A DNA stretch of 11,022 bases, taken from NCBI GenBank assembly GCA_023381535.1, contig JAMCSN010000230.1, forward strand, positions 1-11,022, in the 5' to 3' direction. A program made the translations under genes and the position numbers. The notes beneath the pieces were generated by a model. The model had not been told where the DNA came from and did not search any database. It worked only from the letters and a program-made list of their open reading frames with translations. Origin of the DNA: Bacteroidota bacterium (lineage in GTDB: Bacteria > Bacteroidota > Ignavibacteria > Ignavibacteriales > Melioribacteraceae). Position 1 is the stretch's first letter. Every line of letters starts with the position of its first letter. Of this stretch, positions 5,562-11,022 are shown in pieces.

Positions 5562-6170
5562 GTGAAAAATATAATTGTTATCTTAATTATGTCTGTTGTG
5601 ATAATGCCTCTAAGCGTTTATGCTCATGGCGGAAAAGAGCATAACAAAAATCAACACGCCATGATAGACACGTTCACAGTAGCAAATGGAGATACAATTG
5701 CCGTTAACGGAAAATCCGTTAAAGCACTCAAAGAAAAACATGTCGAGGCAGAAAAGGAAGAACCGTTTGTATTGAAACCATCGGAGGAAATTTTCGAACA
5801 TCTTCATAATAAAATGGTTCACTTCCCTATCGCTTTGGCATTTGCTGCATTCTTGTTTTCGTTATTGAATATAAAAAAGCAGAGTCATTGCACTTATCAA
5901 ACGATCAAAATTCTTTTGGGGATTTCACTCTTTACGGCAATAATTGCCTACTTTACAGGAAATTCACAAATAACAGTATTTATCGGAGATCCCAGAGAAT
6001 GGCTTGCTAAAACACATCGGTTGATCGGGATAATATCTACAATTTTGATTCTGATCTGGTTTGTGTTTTCACTAATTGAGCGAACAAAGAAACGTTCATG
6101 GGTGATCGGCTTAATCGTAGTAATAGCTATTTCAATTACAGGTTTTTTAGGCGGAGTGCTGGCACATTAA
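5562..6170 (+). CDS. DUF2231-type membrane protein with a periplasmic N-terminal domain
   Basis: 202 residues from GTG 5562. VKNIIVILIMSVVIMPLSVYA is a signal peptide ending at VYA-HGG. A His-containing periplasmic segment of about 60 residues follows. Residue 80 onward carries the DUF2231 hallmark HLHNKMVHFPIALAFAAF, and four membrane helices lie at about 84-104, 114-132, 152-173 and 181-201. Conserved-looking histidines are H80, H82, H87, H152 (KTHRLIG) and terminal H202. DUF2231 proteins are membrane proteins of uncertain function, often near metal or redox genes; the intramembrane histidines make metal or haem binding conceivable. The frame stays open 78 codons further upstream, but that extension is highly basic and would precede the signal peptide, so it is excluded. 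The next gene follows after 16 bases. Confidence 0.8.
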   Translation: MKNIIVILIMSVVIMPLSVYAHGGKEHNKNQHAMIDTFTVANGDTIAVNGKSVKALKEKHVEAEKEEPFVLKPSEEIFEHLHNKMVHFPIALAFAAFLFSLLNIKKQSHCTYQTIKILLGISLFTAIIAYFTGNSQITVFIGDPREWLAKTHRLIGIISTILILIWFVFSLIERTKKRSWVIGLIVVIAISITGFLGGVLAH

Positions 6171-6186
6171 ATTTAGCAAGAAGCTT

Positions 6187-7155
6187 ATGCACAAGATCAT
6201 TAGAAAAAATTTAGTTTTAAGCTACTTTACAATAATTCTTGTATCAATTTTTGCAACGCACTTTTTGTTATCAACCAGACATACTCATTTTGCAAACGGA
6301 TCCTACTATTGGGAGAATTTTCTTGATTCTGTTTTAATGGCCGGGATCGTATTTCCTATTTTATATTACTTTTTCCTTCATCCGCTCACGCTGGAAATAA
6401 AAGAAAGAAAAAAGATACAAGTTGAATTGGAAGAAGCAAAAGAAAAGGCTGAATTATCGGATCGGTTAAAAACAGAGTTCTTGGCGCAGATGTCGCACGA
6501 GGTAAGAACACCAATTAATGTACTAGTAAATTATTCGCAGTTGATAAAGGAAGAATTGAATATTCCAATTGATTCTAATTTGAGCAACTATTTTGATGAA
6601 TTGGAGATCGGCAGTAATAGACTGATTAGAACAATCGAGTCTATACTTTATATGTCACAACTTCAAATTGGGGCTTATCATCCGACATTTACTAAGGTTG
6701 AGCTTAAAGAGATATTAATACAAAAAGTAAAAAAGTTAGAACGCTTTGTACGAAAAAAGGATTTGCAAATAAAACTGAGGATTAGTGAAGCAGATTATTT
6801 TCTGACTGCTGACAAATTCGGCATTGAACAAATATTCAAACATCTACTTGATAACGCCATAAATTTTACTTTTCAAGGATATATAGAAATCAAACTTAAT
6901 AAAGATGAATCGCGAAAAATTATTTTTTCGATCACTGATACCGGCATTGGAATTTCTAAAGATTTTCTCTCCAAACTTTTCCTCCCTTTTACTCAAGAAG
7001 ATCATGGTTACTCAAGAAAGTTCGAAGGCAATGGTTTAGGCCTTGCGTTAGTAAAAGGATTTTGTGAAATAAATAAAATTTCGATAAACGTAGATAGCAA
7101 AAAAGGCAAAGGATCAACGTTTACTCTTGTTTTCGAAAATGTAACAGATATTTAA
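6187..7155 (+). CDS. membrane sensor histidine kinase
   Basis: 322 residues. Two membrane helices (about 9-28 and 48-66) enclose a very short outside loop, STRHTHFANGSYYWENFLD, containing two histidines. A coiled coil (about 68-96) leads into the dimerisation/phosphoacceptor domain with H104 in QMSHEVRTPIN. The ATP-binding domain shows the N box HLLDNAINFT, G1 DTGIGIS, F box LFLPFTQED and G2 GNGLGLALV, so it should be active. There is no PAS, HAMP or receiver domain. The loop is too small for a typical ligand-binding domain, so sensing would be through the loop histidines, the membrane or a neighbour protein. No response regulator gene lies in the window. Placement between DUF2231 and Met/His-rich lipoprotein genes suggests envelope metal or redox stress as the input. 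Confidence 0.93.
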   Translation: MHKIIRKNLVLSYFTIILVSIFATHFLLSTRHTHFANGSYYWENFLDSVLMAGIVFPILYYFFLHPLTLEIKERKKIQVELEEAKEKAELSDRLKTEFLAQMSHEVRTPINVLVNYSQLIKEELNIPIDSNLSNYFDELEIGSNRLIRTIESILYMSQLQIGAYHPTFTKVELKEILIQKVKKLERFVRKKDLQIKLRISEADYFLTADKFGIEQIFKHLLDNAINFTFQGYIEIKLNKDESRKIIFSITDTGIGISKDFLSKLFLPFTQEDHGYSRKFEGNGLGLALVKGFCEINKISINVDSKKGKGSTFTLVFENVTDI

Positions 7156-7168
7156 CTGGAGTATGAAA

Positions 7169-7783
7169 ATGAAAAACAAATTTATCAAATCATTAATTTT
7201 ATTAACGCTTGTAACAGGCTCCTCATTTTATCTAAATGGTTGTATGATGGCCGGAATGGGAATGATGCACGGCGGTGGTAACCATGGAATGGATATGGAA
7301 GAGCATAACATGAGCAACGTAATTATTAAAGAATACAGCACAAGCCAATACAAAATAATAACAGAGTTCCCCACCATGATTATGAGTAATTCGGATGCTT
7401 GCAGAGTAAAAATCTACAATAAAACTACTGGTACTTTGCAACCAGATGCTGAAGTTTATCTTGAAATATTGGCAGATGCGGCAGATAAAGACAGCTCTGC
7501 AAATAGTTCAACTCTTAGAATAAAATATATGAAATATGAGAACGGCTATTTTGTTTTCAATCCGAGCTTCAGTTCAGCAGGCAGTTACCGATTAATATTT
7601 TCGATTGAGAGAATAGGCACGGAAATTTTCAAACCTCCGATCGAAATAGAGCATGCAATTGATAATCAATCAGAGATGAATCACGACCATAACCGGTCCA
7701 GCTCCGGCAGTATTTTAAGTTCGCCATATTTATATGTTGGTGCGGCGGCAATGGCTATTATGATGATTTTTGTAATAAGATAG
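7169..7783 (+). CDS. Met/His-rich lipoprotein with a C-terminal membrane helix
   Basis: 204 residues from ATG 7169, chosen over ATG 7163 because GGAG (7158-7161) lies 7 bases from the former and only 1 from the latter. The signal peptide ends in lipobox LNGC with Cys25, predicting a lipid-anchored protein. Directly after it, CMMAGMGMMHGGGNHGMDME and the next residues carry many methionines and several histidines, the composition of Cu(I)/Cu(II)-binding periplasmic proteins. Residues ~51-162 form a predicted beta-rich domain (DACRVKIYNKTTG, EVYLEILAD, GSYRLIFSIERIG), resembling small immunoglobulin-like YtkA/FixH-type domains; that family call is tentative. A further His-containing stretch (NHDH) and a C-terminal helix (about 188-203) follow. 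It lies 13 bases after the kinase gene and upstream of the copper ATPase gene, which fits a role in periplasmic copper capture or delivery. Confidence 0.78.
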   Translation: MKNKFIKSLILLTLVTGSSFYLNGCMMAGMGMMHGGGNHGMDMEEHNMSNVIIKEYSTSQYKIITEFPTMIMSNSDACRVKIYNKTTGTLQPDAEVYLEILADAADKDSSANSSTLRIKYMKYENGYFVFNPSFSSAGSYRLIFSIERIGTEIFKPPIEIEHAIDNQSEMNHDHNRSSSGSILSSPYLYVGAAAMAIMMIFVIR

Positions 7784-7873
7784 AACAGCAAATGATTTTT
7801 TATCAAATCAAAAACATGTTGCAAGAAGCAGATTAAAACAAAATAGAATAGTATATAATCTGAGGTAAACAAA
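7784..7873 (+). other. 90-base gap before the copper ATPase gene
   Basis: It contains no reading frame of note. TATAAT at 7854-7859 has no suitable -35 and would start transcription within the ribosome binding site TGAGGT (7861-7866), so it is not called a promoter. That ribosome binding site is 7 bases from the GTG at 7874 and supports that start. Confidence 0.5.
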
Positions 7874-9973
7874 GTGGAAGACCAACATCAACATCACGAA
7901 AACAATTCACACAATGGAGATCATGTTGAAAAGCGTGATATCGATACTTATGCAAATCAAGCTGATGTTCATCAATCATCTCATGAAAATCATTCCGGGC
8001 ATTCGACACAAAAAGGTCATTCGCATCATTCTCATCATGCCATGATGATTGCCGATTTTAAGAAACGTTTTGGGATTTCGTTATTTGTGAGTGTACCGGT
8101 ATTAATATTTTCTCCTATGATTCAGCACCTCCTCCGTATAAGAGACCTTCTTCAGTTCAACGGCGAAAATTATTTGTTGTTTGTATTATCGAGTTTCGTG
8201 TTTTTCTATGGAGGGTGGCCGTTTTTAAAAGGGATTTATGAAGAAATAAAAAAACTCCGACCGGGTATGATGACCTTGATCGCTTTAGCTATTACTGTAG
8301 CTTATGTATACAGCAGTTTTGTAGCTATCGGGTTTAAAGGCGAAATATTTTTCTGGGAATTAGCCACTCTAATTGATATTATGTTATTCGGGCACTGGAT
8401 AGAAATGCGTTCAATCCTTAGCGCTTCCCGCGCATTGGAGGAACTGGCAAAATTACTGCCGAATGTCGCCCATAAAATTTTTGACAATGGAGATATTATT
8501 GATGTTGAGTTAAGTAAAATTACAGTCGGTGATAAAATTCTTATCAAGCCGGGAGAAAAAATTCCGTCGGATGGAGAGGTAGTTGATGGGAAATCTTCGG
8601 TTAACGAATCAATGTTGACCGGTGAATCAAAACCGGTGTCGAAAAAAATCGGCGATGAAATTATTGCGGGCGCTATAAACGGAGAAGGGTCGCTCACCGT
8701 TCAAATCAAACGCGTCGGCAAGGACACTTTTTTATCAAAAGTAATAGAGCTTGTAAAAGAAGCGCAGGAAAGCAAATCCAAAACACAAAACCTCGCAGAC
8801 CGCGCCGCGCTTATTTTAACTTTAGTGGCAATCACCGTTGGTCTCTTAACATTTTTCGTTTGGAATTTCTTAACGACGAATAACCTGGCTTTTGCGCTTG
8901 AGCGAACTGTAACGGTTATGGTAATTGCTTGCCCGCATGCATTAGGATTGGCTGTTCCGCTGGTAGTTGCAGTTTCTACGGGACTTGCGGCAAGAAACGG
9001 ATTTTTAATTCGTAACAGAACAGCGTTTGAAAATGCACGTAACATAAATGCAATTGTTTTTGATAAAACCGGAACATTGACTGAAGGTAATTTCGGAGTA
9101 ACCGATGTTTTAGGTTTCGATTCCAATTTCGATAAAGAAGAGATATTAAAATATGCCGCGGCATCAGAATCCAATTCCCAGCATCCGATAGCTAAAGGAA
9201 TTATTGAAGCTGCTTATGATTTTTATAAAGTGGAAAACTTTGAATCAATAACGGGGAAAGGCGTGCACGGCATAGTAAATAATAAAAATGTTTTTGTAGT
9301 TAGTCCGGGTTACTTAACGGATAAAAATTCGACCTACGACATAAACACGGTTTCGGAACTTCAAAAACAAGGCAAGACCGTTGTAATAGTAATAATTGAT
9401 GAAAAAGTTATTGCCGCGATTGGATTAGGAGATAAGATTCGTCCCGAATCAAATGCCGCTATCAAAAGATTACAAAACATGGGCGTCAAATGTTTGATGT
9501 TAACGGGCGATAATAAACAAACTGCGGAGTATGTTGCCAAAAAATTAAGTTTGGACGAATTCTTTGCAGAGGTTTTGCCGAATCAAAAATCTTCCAAGAT
9601 AAAAGAGATTCAGCAACGCGGATTAATTGTAGCTATGACAGGCGACGGTGTAAATGACGCGCCGGCTCTTGCCCAAGCGAATGTTGGAATAGCAATAGGA
9701 GCCGGTTCGGATGTTGCAGTCGAAACTGCCGATATTATCCTGATCAAAAATAACCCGGAAGATGTTGCTTCTGTAATTGCTTTAGCAAAGGCAACATATA
9801 AAAAGATGATTCAAAATCTTTGGTGGGCAACCGGGTACAATGTTGTGGCAATTCCTCTTGCGGCGGGAGTTTTATTCTCTTATGGAATTTTGTTGAGCCC
9901 GGCTCTTGGAGCCGTCTTTATGTCTTTAAGCACCGTTATAGTTTCTATAAACGCCAAGTTATTAAAAGCATAA
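7874..9973 (+). CDS. copB: CopB-type copper-exporting P1B-3 ATPase
   Basis: 699 residues from GTG 7874. The first 55 residues contain 14 histidines and no CxxC metal domain. The catalytic set is complete: TGES 249-252 (actuator), CPH 353-355 in the membrane metal site, DKTGT with phosphorylated D397, HP 437-438, TGDN 544-547 and GDGVNDAP 590-597. CPH in place of CPC, the His-rich N-terminus, YN at 655-656 and MSLST at 683-687 are the signature of the P1B-3 (CopB) subgroup, which moves Cu ions from the cytoplasm to the periplasm. Eight membrane helices are expected, with pairs near 67-90, 98-120, 130-153, 157-178, 313-335, 343-370 and 650-695. Its companion upstream is a Met/His-rich lipoprotein. 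The preceding 90-base gap leaves open whether it shares that transcript. Confidence 0.94.
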   Translation: MEDQHQHHENNSHNGDHVEKRDIDTYANQADVHQSSHENHSGHSTQKGHSHHSHHAMMIADFKKRFGISLFVSVPVLIFSPMIQHLLRIRDLLQFNGENYLLFVLSSFVFFYGGWPFLKGIYEEIKKLRPGMMTLIALAITVAYVYSSFVAIGFKGEIFFWELATLIDIMLFGHWIEMRSILSASRALEELAKLLPNVAHKIFDNGDIIDVELSKITVGDKILIKPGEKIPSDGEVVDGKSSVNESMLTGESKPVSKKIGDEIIAGAINGEGSLTVQIKRVGKDTFLSKVIELVKEAQESKSKTQNLADRAALILTLVAITVGLLTFFVWNFLTTNNLAFALERTVTVMVIACPHALGLAVPLVVAVSTGLAARNGFLIRNRTAFENARNINAIVFDKTGTLTEGNFGVTDVLGFDSNFDKEEILKYAAASESNSQHPIAKGIIEAAYDFYKVENFESITGKGVHGIVNNKNVFVVSPGYLTDKNSTYDINTVSELQKQGKTVVIVIIDEKVIAAIGLGDKIRPESNAAIKRLQNMGVKCLMLTGDNKQTAEYVAKKLSLDEFFAEVLPNQKSSKIKEIQQRGLIVAMTGDGVNDAPALAQANVGIAIGAGSDVAVETADIILIKNNPEDVASVIALAKATYKKMIQNLWWATGYNVVAIPLAAGVLFSYGILLSPALGAVFMSLSTVIVSINAKLLKA

Positions 9974-9975
9974 CG

Positions 9976-10002
9976 ATGAAAGCATGAAGCCGACGCTTTC
10001 AT
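9976..10002 (+). terminator. hairpin after copB, weak terminator candidate
   Basis: A perfect 8-bp stem (atgaaagc and gctttcat) with an 11-base loop, 3 bases after the stop codon. No T-tract follows, so it may only protect the 3' end. A second inverted repeat (gaaaacagt 10010-10018, actgttttc 10045-10053) lies in the same convergent gap, also without a T-tract. Confidence 0.3.
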
Positions 10003-10073
10003 AAGTTATGAAAACAGTTCCAGAAAAGACGGGGCGAATAAGACACTGTTTTCACCGCCGGTACTTGCGGGCT

Positions 10074-10757
10074 TTATTTATCGAGATTTATTTTTTTAAT
10101 CTGCTCTATTTTTTCGTCTACTTCTTTTTTTTCATCGCTGTTCAATGATAAAGAAGAGATTTGCTTTAATTCCTGTTCCGCTTCATTGTTCAAATTCATG
10201 CGGATCATCAAATCGGCAAAATAGATTCTATCCTGGATTTGTTTTTTTGTATCCGGATATTTTCTAAAAGTTTCTTTAGCGACAAGGATTGCCGATTCTT
10301 TAAACCCATCTTGAGCAAGCTGTTTGGCGCCGTTAATTTTTTTTATGCCGATATCGCTTACTTGTACCGGCGCCGGTTTGATTGTACTTACTTCGCTTCC
10401 ATATACGGCGGTATTACGGGTAAACTGATTACTTTTTGTTTTAGGCACGTTCTGAATTTCTTCCATTGCCAGGGCAAGCAGCAGTTCGTTCAAAGTCATT
10501 TTCTTAATTGAACTCAATCCTAAAGCCGAATTGCTTTGCAAAACAAATTTGTTTCCGTTGCCGGAAAGTTGAATAAAGGATTTTTCTCCTGTTGAGATTA
10601 AATCCGTTCCTTTTAATTTTTGTCCCGCGGAAACTTTTACCCAATTTTCGCTTGTGCCTATAAGCGCTTGAACATTACCGCTTATTTTTTTAACCGTGTA
10701 ATCCTGCGCGATAATATTTGCAGTGATGACGAATAAAATTAAAATTATCTTTTTCAT
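10074..10757 (-). CDS. exported FecR-domain protein with a helical repeat tail
   Basis: 227 residues. MKKIILILFVITANIIAQ is a signal peptide. Residues ~20-85 resemble a FecR-type periplasmic domain: YTVKKISGNVQALIG, ENWVKVSAGQKLKGTDLISTGEKSFIQL and KFVLQSNSALGLSS. The C-terminal part (about 140-225) is helical, with the periodicity of TPR-like repeats (AKQLAQDGFKESAILVAKETFRKYPD, then NEAEQELKQISSLSL), probably for protein contacts. It lacks a membrane anchor, so it is not a classical FecR anti-sigma regulator; stand-alone FecR proteins of this kind often accompany envelope or signalling genes. The gene starts 12 bases after the previous minus-strand stop with a perfect AGGAGGT site, so it is the second cistron of that operon. 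Confidence 0.78.
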   Translation of the reverse strand: MKKIILILFVITANIIAQDYTVKKISGNVQALIGTSENWVKVSAGQKLKGTDLISTGEKSFIQLSGNGNKFVLQSNSALGLSSIKKMTLNELLLALAMEEIQNVPKTKSNQFTRNTAVYGSEVSTIKPAPVQVSDIGIKKINGAKQLAQDGFKESAILVAKETFRKYPDTKKQIQDRIYFADLMIRMNLNNEAEQELKQISSLSLNSDEKKEVDEKIEQIKKINLDK

Positions 10758-10761
10758 AATT

Positions 10762-10768
10762 ACCTCCT
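10762..10768 (-). promoter_or_regulatory. consensus ribosome binding site of the FecR-domain gene
   Basis: AGGAGGT on the minus strand, 4 bases before the ATG and just after the upstream stop codon (10770-10772). Its strength points to efficient translation of this second cistron. Confidence 0.8.
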
Positions 10769-10769
10769 G

Positions 10770-11022
10770 TCAAAAATCTACAATTACAACATTGCCTTTA
10801 GCAAGACCGAGTTTTTCCAATGCTTCCGTTTCAAATTTATCCGACGCAACCGACCATGCTGTTTCAAAATTATTAAGAGAAGTTGTTTCGAGTGGAATCC
10901 AAATTTGATCAACCCCGTCGGAATTTTTTCTTACAAAAAATTTCTTGTCATTGTTGGTGATAAGTTCGCTTTGTCCGGGTTTCAATTCCGTATTTATTAA
11001 AAGGAACGGATTTAATCTCAAC
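10770..11022 (-). CDS. unrecognised protein, C-terminal part only (start outside window)
   Basis: The frame is open to the window edge, so only the last 83 or so residues are visible. They read RLNPFLLINTELKPGQSELI, then KKFFVRKNSDGVDQIWIPLE, and end in KLGLAKGNVVIVDF. No catalytic motif, membrane segment or named domain is recognisable. It is co-transcribed with, and upstream of, the FecR-domain gene. A TTG near 11021 is in frame, but there is no reason to take it as the start. No function is assigned. Confidence 0.7.
   Translation of the reverse strand, partial: LRLNPFLLINTELKPGQSELITNNDKKFFVRKNSDGVDQIWIPLETTSLNNFETAWSVASDKFETEALEKLGLAKGNVVIVDF

Noticed and set aside
7854..7859. TATAAT before copB as a promoter
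   Set aside because: It has no -35 box at 16-18 bases and would start transcription inside the ribosome binding site.
8302..9174. Two long minus-strand frames within copB (8302-8697 and 8701-9174)
   Set aside because: They lie opposite a fully conserved P-type ATPase, are rich in Ser/Thr/Ala from complement codons and have no domains.

Overview
The window is AT-rich bacterial DNA with short intergenic gaps, AGGAG-type ribosome binding sites and exported proteins whose signal peptides often end in ...AQ or ...SQ. Together with the FecR-type protein, this suggests the Bacteroidota/Ignavibacteriota (Chlorobi) side of the tree. That placement is an inference; there is no rRNA or marker gene here. 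No tRNA, rRNA, CRISPR array or transposase gene is visible.

Layout. (1) Bases 1-495 hold the 3' part of a membrane-anchored c-type cytochrome. (2) Bases 496-1006 hold no gene. They contain a hairpin after the cytochrome, a 280-bp MITE-like element (18-bp perfect terminal inverted repeats, 10-bp target duplication) inserted into the arm of an older REP-like palindrome, and then a well-formed sigma70-type promoter with a palindrome overlapping its -10 box. (3) Bases 1007-4649 form a tight six-gene operon: ArsR-rhodanese regulator, second winged-helix protein, sulfide:quinone oxidoreductase-type flavoprotein, class I methyltransferase, DsrE-family protein and DUF302 protein, closed by a clear terminator. 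The likely theme is sensing and oxidation or trafficking of sulfide and persulfide sulfur. (4) Bases 4866-9973, same strand, hold a secreted four-repeat protein of unknown function, a DUF2231 membrane protein, a sensor histidine kinase without a neighbouring response regulator, a Met/His-rich lipoprotein and a CopB-type (CPH) copper P-type ATPase with a His-rich N-terminus. This looks like a copper sensing and export cluster. (5) After a short convergent gap, the minus strand carries a FecR-domain exported protein and the 3' part of an unrecognised gene that leaves the window.

How it fits together: the ArsR-rhodanese protein probably represses the sulfur operon from the palindrome at the -10 box and is relieved by sulfide or persulfide. 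The SQR would oxidise sulfide into the quinone pool, and DsrE, rhodanese and DUF302 would handle the sulfane sulfur. Cu(I) and sulfide chemistry are linked, so the adjacent copper cluster is a natural partner. The least explained items are the NPFL..KRH repeat protein, the nested MITE with covarying hairpins, and the methyltransferase inside the sulfur operon.
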